Shown here: positions 54,123-64,000 of the stretch, piece by piece
Numbering within the stretch: the first letter of the stretch is position 1
Layout of the letters: the number at the start of each line of letters is the position of its first letter
NCBI RefSeq assembly: GCF_021347895.1
Contig: NC_067124.1
Location: forward strand, 21,566,521 to 21,630,520
Direction of reading: 5' to 3'
Length of the DNA stretch: 64,000 nucleotides
Source: Acanthochromis polyacanthus
Taxonomy: Eukaryota; Chordata; Actinopteri; Pomacentridae
The notes under the pieces: generated by a model
The model's input: only the letters and a program-made list of their open reading frames with translations
Databases searched by the model: none
What the model was told of the DNA's origin: nothing
Position numbers and translations under genes: made by a program

Positions 54123-57100
54123 CTGTTACAAAGATAAAGAAGACAGACCCCTAAATGTCAATAAAGGGCATGATTGGAAAGTATACCAACTGACAAAAAC
54201 AAATGTGCTGACTTTATCATTTCTATTTTAAAAATCTGTGGTTAAAACATTTTACACTACATTAATACACAAAGCCATGCCAACATAGATACCAGATCAA
54301 TTGTTGAACCATAATGACACTCTGGAATTTTTCTTTCTTTCACTTTCCGAAAATAGCATTAGTCATGTTTGGTGTTGAGAATTACTTTTGAGTGACAACG
54401 CCACATTCACAAACTGAACATCCATGCAGTAATTCATGCGCTAGAGGGGTTGATTTTCCAGTAATGCAACATTTCCTTGTTGCAACACAGACGCACAAAA
54501 GGACAATGAAGAAACTGCGGTCTTACCAACACTTGTGGCATGCTCTTTGACTTTCCACCCTTCAAGTAGTTGAACATGCATACAATGGATATTATGACTA
54601 AGGCTGCCAGAACAGCAGCACTCACGAGAAGCCATTGCAAAAGCTGAGTATTGTCTGAGGGAGAAGGAAATTGTTGTCAGAGATATGTCCAGGTAAAAAA
54701 CAACACATCTTTAAAAAATAGACAACCTCAAGCACTTCAAAACTGTGAGTTAGATAAAAATCCCATTGTTACACATGTGCCTAGGTTGTTCTCACAGAGT
54801 AGCACAGCTGCAGAGTTGTTAAATATACAGGTCCCTGCATGGACCATTACTTTTACATACTTCCCAGAGGCAGTTGTAAGTCAGTTAACAGGACCTTATA
54901 TAAACTGAAATGTACTCAGGAACATATAGAAATGGATTCCCCCCTTTGGAATGGGATAGCAGTGGTTTTGAGTATGTTTTAAAAATTGGATATGTTTATT
55001 TAGCCTACCTGTGCAATATGGGAGTATGCTATCTACATTTAAGACTGTCAAATGTGAAAGTAGAGAGTATACGAAAAGGCACGCTAAGGTGAGAAGAATG
55101 TTATCTTTGCAGCATACCGAGCTATCTAATCTCTTGTCTCATCAGCGTGACAATAATATGAGAGGGAGAGGTCACTGCTCCAGCTCTTATGAGGAAATTC
55201 TTTTTCTTTCAGTCACTATCAGTTAAGAATCAGATTTACCATATGAACAGTTGGGTTATTGTTGAGAACCCATTTTTTTCTACTTCTAAAAGCAGCATGT
55301 TCCTAGTTTTAGCCAGTGGACTTCACTCATTGTATTGTAACAGTGAGACTTGGAGCAGAAGCAGAAGAGCACGAGTTATAACAAACTAATTTATTACCAA
55401 ACACTACATTGTCCCAAAGTGGCTGCAATCACTTGAGATGAGTGCAACCTGATTAAAGTAAAATGTAGAAAATTTAACACTTTGAAGTGTCTTAGTTCTT
55501 GTATTTTTTTCCACAGCAGGTGGGTTCTTGACAGCTTCCTAGTAAGTTGAGTGTTGCTTTTAGGGAAATCAAACTTTTGTAAATATTATAAGGCTGTATC
55601 AGCTACTCTGTCACATTCGTAGAAATATACTAAAAGGTTTTAACTTTATCCATTTGGAACTAGCAGAAAATTCCTGCATTATGCAAGAGAGCCTGTTGTT
55701 GCTAAAATATGACAATTTACACATATATATGAACAAATGAGCCATTCACATGTTTGTGTGTCGTGATCATCGTTTTGCTCACTTGACAGTGTAACACAGA
55801 AAGAGGCGCTTTCACTGTTCGAGCGACCCCAATCAGATGATAACTTGTAGAACACATCGCCGCAGTATTTTGTTTGTTTCTTCTCCAAGTTGATAATGAA
55901 CTGCTTAGTTTTGCTGTTATGGATCTGGAGACAGAATGGGTAAAATGGATGATACCTGATCAATTTGTTTTATTACAATTTGTACTGGTCAGATAAACAA
56001 AACGTTTGTAGTTCAGCAAGAGCAAGAAAAAGCTCTAAGACATTATGAAACCCAAGGGTCATAACAAGGAAATTCTACAATAATGTGAGGGAGCTTAAGA
56101 CACATTGTTTAGCTTGCAGTAATATTTAAAAATATTCATTCGGCTGTACTTTTGTCAATTTGCACTGTATGGTATGTAAAAAGACAACTGAAGAGTTCAT
56201 TTGCAAAAACAGGTAACTCCGTTTTCAGAAAACTCTTTTTTTATTGTTTACTTGAGATGGTAATAATAACAGTAACACTAATAATTTATTTTTTCTCTAT
56301 TTTGTCATGTATTTTTCTACTGAGTCAAATCCACTCAACTTCAGTTTGATTGATATTATCTCAAGTAAACAATAAAAAAAATTCTGAAAATTTATCAAAA
56401 CGGAATTATCTGTTTTTGCGAATGAACTCTTCAGTTAATGGCATCAGAAAACATTCATAATTTAAATGAAGCTGTTTTTCTCTGTTGATACCTGCATTAA
56501 TACCTGCAATCTAATATGCAAGCAATACCTATCTTTAGTTTTAATTTGTATTATCTATTATTATTGTTATTTTTATTTTTATTATTATGACATGACACTT
56601 GTAAAGAATGCGTGTACAGTATATTTTATTATTTCAATGGAAACTCACCTGTGCAGCCCACTGTGGATCGGTGATGTTCAAAATATAAAGAATGGGTGTG
56701 AAGGACCAATTTTTGCTCTTGAGAATGATGTCTTCAATGGAGACTTCCTTTGGCCCCAAGGGCAAGGTTATGTTAATATACAGGGATGACCCTCTTGTGT
56801 AAGTAGACAAAATGGGTGCACCAAGAACAGCTGTGGAGACAAGAAATATGGATGTGTTTGTACAGCAACAAACTAGGACTGCAACTCACTATGAATCGTC
56901 TGAGCACGATACGTCATCAAAAACGGAAGTGAGCACGCAATGCAACAGAAATCACCGTCCGAGGGAAGCGCGGAACATGGGCGAACATCCGCGCTGTATT
57001 GTGCATATATAATATATGCATATATAATATATGTACGATGCAGCGTGGGTGTTCGTCCGTGTTCAGCGCTCCATTTTGACGGTGATTTCTGTTGCATTGC

Positions 57101-60100
57101 GGACTCAGTTCCGCTTTTGATGACGTATTATGCTTAGACGATTCATCGTTAGTTGCAGCCCTACAACAAGCTACATTTGGCTGTCATGAAGCAGAGAAAT
57201 GCACAAAAGAGTATGTTGATTCTTACTGTCTGCTAATGGTCTGATCCTTTTGGTGCGGTTATAGCTTTTTCCATTAACAAACACCCGAGCCCAGTAGTGT
57301 ACATCATGAACCGATAGGGTTTCTTCACTCAGATCACAGGACAGGCCAGTAATCTTCTGACACTCCTCTTTTTTGTGGAAGACGTTGTCTTTAGCATCAC
57401 TGTCATGGAAACAAATGGCAATGTATTAAACTGGGTTTACAGATGCACTATGGTACCCAAAATGTACGATGTGGAGTTCAGCTTCCAATATATAACTTTC
57501 TGTATTATTATTATTATTCAGCGGTGTGAATGTCAATGTCTTAGTTGAAAATGTAAATTGTTTTCATTTGGACTGCAGCTAACTAAAGTATTTTCAATGC
57601 TGATTAATTTGCTTGATTATTTTCTCAAATAAACATTTAGCTGTTTTGTGTATAAGATGTGGGGAAATGATTTAAAAAAAAAAGTTGATCATCGTCTGAA
57701 ACTGAAAATATTTAAAATTCAGAAACAGGCATCAGACATTTGACATTTTTTCTTTCAAATACATTCTCGGAGCAATTAACGTATTATCAAAAAAGGAATC
57801 GTTGCAGCTTAATCCAAACCATGTTCTGTATCAAAGTCTAAAAAACAAGGATTTGTGCATTCTGGTTCTGAACCTGTTCTGTGCTGTAAATGGCTACAGT
57901 GAAATAAGCGCACAAAAACCATCCTGGCCACACAAAATCACCCATCTTCTTTTCGACACGCTTAAAAACCTTTTTGAGGGAAACGAATGACAGCATTTTC
58001 ATTTAACAAGGGATCGATATTGAGCAGGAATAGTTAAACTAGTTTTTCTCTGCAGCTAATTTGAAGCTGGAAGTCTCTTCAGCAGGTGACGGTGGCTGGG
58101 GAAATAAAAGTCAATAGGATAGGGATTGCACTTGACATTTCCCTGAGACACTGCGTCATGAGTAATTAGACAAAATGGCATTTCCACTCTGTTGAGGCCC
58201 ATTTGTAGAGATTGAGTAAAATGAAAAGAAAATAATTCTACTTGAAAGCCATGAAAGCACACTATGACTGTCGCATTTTCCATTTAGTGAGGAGAACAGA
58301 GGGCTGTGCACATAGGCTTCTAATCACAGGGGACAGGTCTTATAGATATTATTTTGTGTTGTTTCTAAGCTACTGACGGATGAGCTAAATCCAAGCCTCT
58401 GTATGGTACACTTCAGTTGCTGCATGCTAGTTCTTGGGCAGTACATTTCCTGAGCCAGTAGTCTTTTTCTAATTGCATAGAGGAGGGGAGATAGGGGCGG
58501 CAAGAGACAGCCAGAAGGGGACCTCTTTACTTTGCAGGAAAATGTAATTTCTAGATGTTAAAGGATAAGAACAGCAATTTTCTATGTTTTTGTGTGAACA
58601 AATCTCATTAAAAGGCCAAAACGAACAAAATCCATCTTTCTATTCCCGTGTTCCCCAAACTGTGGCTCTTAACCACAGACCAAGTCTCCAAAAGCCCTGG
58701 TTTAAAAAAAAAAAAAAGGAAAAAAAAGAATTTCATCAATCAGCTAGATTTGATCAAACTTCACTTCTATAATAACTGAATATTTGCTATTTTCAGTTGC
58801 AGACTTGCTGTGCTGTTGAGTATTTATGGTGTATGTGGAATCGCAGAATCAATTGTGACGGTCTTCTGCATTAAAAGAGCCTTATGCACTCCAACAGTGA
58901 GGTTTATTCAGGTGAGTTTAACAGAGTTTGAACATTAGTGGAGATCTGTATTACTGACAAGTACTGGTAGGACTATTTCCACATTGCTTTGGGTCTGGAA
59001 TGTAGTGATGGCAAGAAAACGGTACAATGGAACGTCAAGATACTTCACAACTATGACACAGTAATCCAGTGACAGAAAGCTTTTGGGAAAATAGGCTATA
59101 TTTGACTTAGATTCATTGTGTCACACTCTACATACGTCTTCTATAAACACCCTTTAACCATCTGGTGATCTGTGCCGTGCTACAAATTTGTTACCAAGTC
59201 TTTTTACAAAACATTGATTTTACAATACCTTGACAGAGCCATCGGTAGTATGATCTAACCAAGTGTTTACCCTGCAAACACAAATTTTTTCCCTACTTGG
59301 GCCCACCTCTCTATATGGATCTTTACCCATGGGTTCAAAAGGGCAATGTAGGTGCAGGTGTTGTAATGATCATTCGTCTGTCATTCTGGTCTTACCTCCA
59401 GTACTCGACACTGTAGAGCACCTTTTGTCCAGGAAAATCAGGATTCACTGGATCCCAGTGTAGTACGTTGTGAAAGTTTTTCGAGACAAAATACACACTG
59501 CCCTTGCCAGTTGCAAGACAAGCTGTAGAAAAACAGGAACAGTCAGAATAATTTTTGTGGCAGTTGATAATGCAGTGTCTTTGTACTCATTGATCGGGCT
59601 CACTTTCATAATTTGTATTAAATTCAAAATTTCAAAAATCCAAGGAAAAACAAAACAAAACAAAATTTAGTTTGCATAGTTTGCTTAATACAAACTATGT
59701 TCGGACATCATTTTGTACTTTTTCACAAGCTTTAGATAATGCTTTAGTACTCAAGTTGCATCTTTTTCTGTCCATGTTACAGCCTAAATGAATCGGACAA
59801 TGAAAATTCCCTCATAATCCTGAGTAAGACAGAGTTAATCAATCGTTTTTATTTAAGATGGACTTTGTTTCTTCTAATGGTGGATCTGAACACTGCACTT
59901 TGGTCCTTAACTTTGCCTGACACATATTTGATACAAGAAAGCTGGGACACAGGCAAAAGACAAGTACGGACAGTATAGCTCACTGTATTTTATAGCTTAT
60001 AAAATGTATACACAGGCTGCATTTTTGGGATGACAAGTCTGACACGAAGAGCTTCTGGTTTACCGACCCAGAGCATATTACACTTGTAATGTTAAAGTCC

Positions 60101-60519
60101 TTCTATTTTATTGAAGATGTGAAATGTTGGAAATTACACAGAGTAGTCCATTCGAAATTAGAATTTTCATAAGCTGTACAATGATATAGTCAATATTAAA
60201 TCAGCCAGACTCTAAAATGAAATCGCATTTTCCATCAATCACTGTCACTTAAAATGACCAAAGTCCTCACTGTGTTCTGGGATTCTCCTTCATTTCAAAT
60301 GAGAGGCAGTGCCTCTCTGTGAAATATATTACTTGGCTTCATTGCCGTAATGTTATTATTTATTTCTCCCATTAGAGGTACTTTGAAGAAAAAGAAGGCC
60401 CATTCAATGGTTGACTGCTTTTCAGACAACATATATAAATCAAATTGTAGATTAGCTGATTTGTACTCACCATAGCAGAACAGCAGAAGGATCATAACAT
60501 TCATTGACCACATCTTCAT
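53139..60519 (-). CDS. il22ra1: Class II cytokine receptor, IL-22 receptor alpha-1/IFN-lambda receptor type (7 coding exons, 594 aa)
   Basis: This is a cell-surface receptor chain that signals through JAK-STAT. Exons 60519-60471, 59522-59396, 57399-57227, 56830-56649, 55924-55783, 54654-54527 and 54122-53139 join in frame. They give a signal peptide (1-16), two FN3-like ectodomains with C72-C80 and C198-C220 (the family's two disulfides), a membrane helix (about 229-251), a box1-like P264-QVL, and a 327-residue tail with YFHQ (Y511), a YxxQ STAT3-type motif. VLYSVEYWR, ECQKITGLSCDLS and SIEDI recall IL22RA1 (VYSIEYKTYG, GCQRITRKSCNLT, TLEDI). The tail's GQLMLPLLSFQLQ recalls human GQLPLLSSVQIEG. 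Position beside myom3, same strand, matches human IL22RA1. IFNLR1 is the neighbouring alternative, so the family call is firm and the exact name less so. Confidence 0.85.
54123..54526 (-). other. il22ra1 intron 6, no recognised feature
   Basis: A 404-bp intron with no repeat recognised. Confidence 0.55.
54527..54654 (-). CDS. il22ra1: il22ra1 exon 6, transmembrane segment
   Basis: It encodes residues 225-267. LLQWLLVSAAVLAALVIISI is the membrane helix, followed by a basic KGGKSKS stop-transfer stretch and MPQVL (box1-like). Phases are 1 in and 0 out, with donor GTAAGA. Confidence 0.93.
54655..55782 (-). other. il22ra1 intron 5, no recognised feature
   Basis: A 1128-bp intron. No repeat or RNA recognised. 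Confidence 0.5.
55783..55924 (-). CDS. il22ra1: il22ra1 exon 5, end of second ectodomain
   Basis: It encodes residues 178-225: KQFIINLEKKQTKYCGDVFY, then KLSSDWGRSNSESASFCVTL. C198 and C220 form the expected membrane-proximal disulfide. Phases are 0 in and 1 out. Confidence 0.92.
56186..56436. mobile_element. MITE with ~80-bp inverted repeats in il22ra1 intron 4
   Basis: The left arm AACTGAAGAGTTCATTTGCA, then AAAACAGGTAACTCCGTTTT and TTATTGTTTACTTGAGAT, recurs inverted at the right end (ending GAACTCTTCAGTT at about 56436). The total is 251 bp with no coding capacity. No target duplication could be fixed. Confidence 0.8.
56649..56830 (-). CDS. il22ra1: il22ra1 exon 4, first half of second ectodomain
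   Basis: It encodes residues 117-177. RGSSLYINITLPLGPKEVSI, then EDIILKSKNWSFTPILYILN and ITDPQWAAQ. N-glycosylation sequons NIT, NWS and NIT are visible. Phases are 1 in and 0 out, with donor GTGAGT. Confidence 0.92.
56874..57163. mobile_element. Palindromic hAT-type MITE in il22ra1 intron 3
   Basis: This 290-bp element is nearly a full palindrome, with its centre in TATA/ATGCATAT at about 57018. The ends are TAGGACTGCAACT and GTTGCAGCCCTA. An 8-bp target duplication with one mismatch flanks it (CAACAAAC at 56866-56873, CAACAAGC at 57164-57171), as in hAT elements. Arms share words such as ATACGTCATCAAAA and AATGCAACAGAAATCACCGT. It fills about 73% of the 396-bp intron 3. Confidence 0.9.
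57227..57399 (-). CDS. il22ra1: il22ra1 exon 3, end of first ectodomain
   Basis: It encodes residues 59-117. HKKEECQKITGLSCDLSEET holds the conserved cysteine pair C72/C80, then VHYWARVFVNGKSYNRTKRI is the F-G strand region of this receptor class. Phases are 2 in and 1 out, with donor GTAAGA. Confidence 0.93.
57400..59395 (-). other. il22ra1 intron 2
   Basis: This 1996-bp intron contains a degenerate DNA-element-like repeat (about 57570-57812). An A-rich run near 58706 is the only other notable feature. Confidence 0.55.
57570..57812. repeat. DNA-element-like dispersed repeat
   Basis: It begins GGACTGCAGCTAACTAAAGT with TTGATTATTTTCTCAAATAA and ends near GGAATCGTTGCAGCTTAA, the inverse-type end of the GGCTGCAACTAAC fish repeat class. 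Related copy at 41572-41870. Confidence 0.55.
59396..59522 (-). CDS. il22ra1: il22ra1 exon 2, start of mature ectodomain
   Basis: It encodes residues 17-59: ACLATGKGSVYFVSKNFHNV, then LHWDPVNPDFPGQKVLYSVE and YW. It aligns with IL22RA1 VKFQSSNFENILTWD......VYSIEY. Phases are 1 in and 2 out, with donor GTAAGA and acceptor TTCTACAG. Confidence 0.92.
59523..60470 (-). other. il22ra1 intron 1, no recognised feature
   Basis: A 948-bp intron. No repeat recognised. Confidence 0.5.
60471..60519 (-). CDS. il22ra1: il22ra1 exon 1, signal peptide
   Basis: It encodes residues 1-17 (MKMWSMNVMILLLFCY, then a split codon), a short signal sequence, and ends in phase 1 with donor GTGAGT, as usual for signal exons of this family. 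ATG at 60519; in-frame Mets at 3 and 6 are alternatives. Confidence 0.85.
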
Positions 60520-60891
60520 CAGGTATTTAAGTCACAAAAAAGAAAAAATAGAAATCCTACTGTGGACTAAATGGCTGAAAAACAAAACAACAAAAACAAA
60601 AATACATGAACTCCCTGAGCTCAGAAATACTCCCAAATCAGTCCTGAAGCAATGTGAAAAGAGCCGCAAACTCTTAAAGTTGAATGAGGTTTCAGTGCTT
60701 TTTCCTTCCTCTGCTCCTCAACCATCACTGATGTGTTCTGGGGAAAGGAGTGGCTTTGCTCAGGTGTACTTTGGCATGTGTTATGACTTTGTTCCTGTTT
60801 TCTGTTCACTATATGTTCCGCCCACTTGCATTCACTTTACCAATTCTCCAGTTACTTTTTCCTCTATCCTGCTACTGTATCCACCTTGACG

Positions 60892-60977
<86 letters not shown>

Positions 60978-61003
60978 CTCGCTTTCTTTCTCTCTCGCTC
61001 TCG

Positions 61004-61034
<31 letters not shown>

Positions 61035-64000
61035 GCTCTCTTTCTCCCTCTGTGTCTTTCTCTGTACTTGTCTTTCAGGTTATTTCAGGTTTTTGCAGCT
61101 TACTGGAAATGATCAAAGCATGAAATTGGAAAACCCGAAACTGAAAGAACACAGCCATACACACAAAATGTCTTAAGGTATGTATATCTGGTTCAAAGAT
61201 CACTGTGTACATACAGGCTAAAACAGCCTGCATGTAGGCATTGCTAACATTCAATTTGGGTATTAAACAAACAAACAAACAACTGAACTAATTATTACAT
61301 ACATAGGCAAATATGTTCTGACACCAATCTTGTAATTACAGTTATACAATTCAGGATCATTTTGGAGATGTACCTTGTTTTGTTCAAGTGGAACTCTGTG
61401 GGCGTCATACCGGTTTTGGAGTTCACAGATAGAAGACAAAGGACTTATCCGTCTTATATTTATCAGTTCTTGTATCTTAGAGTATCTGCCTGCAGCGTTG
61501 GATGGCATACAGTACAGATTTTTGATTTGCAATTTCACAGCTTCACGTTTCTTACGTTAGACGTATGTAAAAACAACAGCGTGCATTGTTTTATTGATAC
61601 TTAAGTAAAACGCAGCTCAGAATAATACATCTTCTTAGTGTTAAGCTTCATGTATGGAACTGTCTCAAGGCATAAGAAGAAAAGAGGGTGGGGAGAATCA
61701 TTTAAAATGTTGAAAATGGCAGTGACTGCAGCTCCCTTTCATCACAAAATGTCTCTTTCTCAACTCAAAAAATTTGTTGTTCCACATACAAGACTAGAAG
61801 ACAGTATTGGTTGTGCCTGTAAAATATGTAAGGTTTTGGAGAATAGATGTCTTACAAACAAATAGGACAGGCATGTACCACAAGTGTATGTAAAGATGGC
61901 CCAATACTTGTTTTTTTTGACTTGTCCCAGCAGGAGATGCATACGACACTACCAACAAATTTGTGGTGGTTCTGTAAATAGGCCAACATCCCAAAGCTCT
62001 GACATGGGAACGCCTGCTGAAGGCAAATGCAGCCGTTATTAATGTAATATTAGATGCACCTGTGTCAACACCTCTCGCAGCCGTGAGAAACCTCTGTTAT
62101 GTGAACAGATGCATTGTTTAAAGGGAATCGTCAATGTATTTCATGACGCAGTGACCCAGTACATTATAATTGAACCTAATAATTACATACAATCCACGTA
62201 AATACCTCACATGGTCATACTCATGTGGATAATCACATATTATTCCATCAAAGTAGCATTACGCCTCAATGACTGCTATCTATTAAATCCAATTTATTTA
62301 AACCTTTTAATCTGTATTTAAGAGTGAACATGTGAATTGTAGTACAGCTGAATATATGTTTAATTGGTTTAATCCAGATCACTGTAACTCTCCTGTGTGT
62401 AAACAAACTGTTTTCGTTTCACCTCAAGCTTTAGAGTTCGAAGATGCATAAATAATTGCTTACGTATGTGGTAAAGAGCAAATCAAAGTCAAATTTATCA
62501 AAATACAAACCCACAAAAATAGCATTTTAGAGAGCTGGAATCTGAAACCTTGATGATTTAGTTTGTCCTTTTCCTTTTTTACACCTTCTGATAAAGAAAT
62601 GCGTACTTTGTCTCTGTTCAGCCTGTAAGCCTCACTCTTGTTCTGCTTTAAAGTTTTTTTGTGTAACATTCAGACATCCCTTTCACATTGCTACCTGGGG
62701 TTGTGCAGTTCGGTGCAGGAAGCATCCTGTTGATTATGTGGAAACATCCTGGACATCAGCCAAAACAGTGACGGTGACGTCTACAAGACTGTTCATGACT
62801 GATTGTGTCGGTAGATCTTTTTTGTGTGTACTCGTGTTCAAGTCTGTGTTGCTTGTTATTTGTGGACTGCATTTTTATGCTAAAATTGATAGTTTTTCGC
62901 ACTGTTGGTGCTTTAGGGAAGTGGGAGAGAGGCAGTGAGGCACTCTGGAGTAAAGATAAACTGTCAATCCCTTGGAACAGTCCACAGGCTGTTGTACTCA
63001 ACCAAGAGAGTTGGTCCAGGTCTCACAGACTGGCATGTGGAAAATGAATAATGCATGTAAATTGCTTCACGTTCTTACACAGAGTACCTTTAAGATATTT
63101 AGATTCTGTGGTAGAAGTTGACTTTGTACTGAAGCTTGCTTATAAATTCTTGCCAACTCTTGTAACAGGTTTCTTTGCAAATTTAGGGATCTGAGAAATG
63201 AATGTGATTGTTTCCTTTTCTGCAATGCTCACTGCTCTCAGAGCAGAGATATTGATGCACATGATGAAATATTTATTCTTAAATGCTGTTTCCTGTCAAT
63301 TAATGTCTGGTAGCAGATCTGCATATTGAACATTAGCATTTGTTCTGTACAAGTCTACAGTCTTCTCAAAATACATTATTCTATTATCATGAAAGCCACT
63401 TTATAGATTTTCTTGAATGCTTCTTATTTAATGGTGATGCCTTTTATCTCACAAGGATTCTTAGGAGCTGAAAAAGACTATAAATGGCTTTGATATGGCT
63501 TATTGATAAAGTTCTCTGATTCCAGTGCAGATGAAATCCAGAGTGACCATAATTTCCTATCAACAGCAGGATAATTTGAACACAATCACATTAAAACCAT
63601 TAAAAATACAAAGGAAATCAGTCAATTTTATATCAAAACAGGCAGACCGAACTGTAAATTCTAGTTAAACATGTTTTATATAGGTATCTTTTGCTGATTA
63701 ATTGAGAGAATATCATGTAAAATGCACTTTGATGTGTTCCACCAAAGCAAAGACAATCTACTAACTCCTCTCACTGACATAAAGTTTATTTCTGTCTCTT
63801 CCTAATATTGCACTCACTGATTTTTCTGTACGCAATCTGTTTATCATCAGGTGTCGTCTGTTTGCAGTGGATTATGGTCAGTAACACCTTAATATAGACA
63901 CCAGCATCCTGGTTGTGATTTGCTTTGATGGTTGATTTTAATTAGGTTCTTGTTTGACCTACTCTTCTGTAACCAGCGTCATAAGAATATGCCACCTGGC
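60520..64000. other. Region upstream of il22ra1, no recognised gene
   Basis: It contains the TC array (60895-61062), about 375 bp upstream of the start codon. No exon of a neighbouring receptor (for example ifnlr1) or other gene was found to the right edge. The il22ra1 promoter must lie here but no decisive element was seen. Confidence 0.5.
60895..61062 (+). repeat. (TC)n-rich low-complexity tract
   Basis: About 66 bases of pure TC, then an imperfect CT-rich stretch with TTTC and CGCT interruptions. It is purine-rich (GA) on the il22ra1 sense strand and lies in its probable promoter region. Long Ser/Leu frames here are artefacts. Confidence 0.95.

Noticed and set aside
60750..61176. Ser/Leu-rich frames of 116-120 codons
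   Set aside because: They are produced by the TC array and carry no other signal.

Overview
The window looks like nuclear DNA of a ray-finned fish, probably a percomorph teleost. The genes have many small exons with GT/AG introns, and the repeats are typical of teleosts: Tc1-like and hAT-like transposons, palindromic MITEs, non-LTR retrotransposon tails, and long CA, TG, TC and TA arrays. Two protein-coding genes can be rebuilt exon by exon, both on the minus strand. No tRNA, rRNA or CRISPR array was seen. Comparisons with mammalian proteins are from memory, not from a search.

Gene 1 is myom3 (myomesin-3, an M-band protein of striated muscle), positions 1-40763. It is cut by the left edge. 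Seventeen coding exons join in one continuous frame with matching splice phases and give the first 720 residues: an N-terminal coiled-coil-like segment, two Ig domains, three full fibronectin type III (FN3) domains and the start of a fourth. Its introns carry most of the mobile DNA: an apparently intact Tc1-like transposon (13618-15253), a non-autonomous Tc1-like element with a LINE fragment nested in it (6391-7345), a decayed hAT element (9697-10745), and a retrotransposon tail that abuts a splice acceptor (about 29711-29960).

Gene 2 is a class II cytokine receptor, positions 53139-60519, complete in 7 coding exons and 594 residues. It has a signal peptide, the four ectodomain cysteines of the family, one membrane segment and a 327-residue tail with one YxxQ motif. 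Sequence resemblance and its place beside myom3 (human order and strand: IFNLR1, IL22RA1, MYOM3) make it an il22ra1/ifnlr1-type receptor, most likely il22ra1. Two MITEs sit in its introns, one filling about 73% of the 396-bp intron 3.

The 12.4 kb between the genes holds repeats, a few relatively GC-rich stretches that could be regulatory, and presumably the non-coding first exon of myom3, which I could not place. The rightmost 3.5 kb holds a long TC tract and no gene that I can recognise. I found no convincing new biological system. The most interesting points are transposon-related: a possibly live Tc1 copy in sense orientation inside a muscle gene, a splice acceptor that may come from a retrotransposon tail, and a hairpin MITE inside a short immune-receptor intron.
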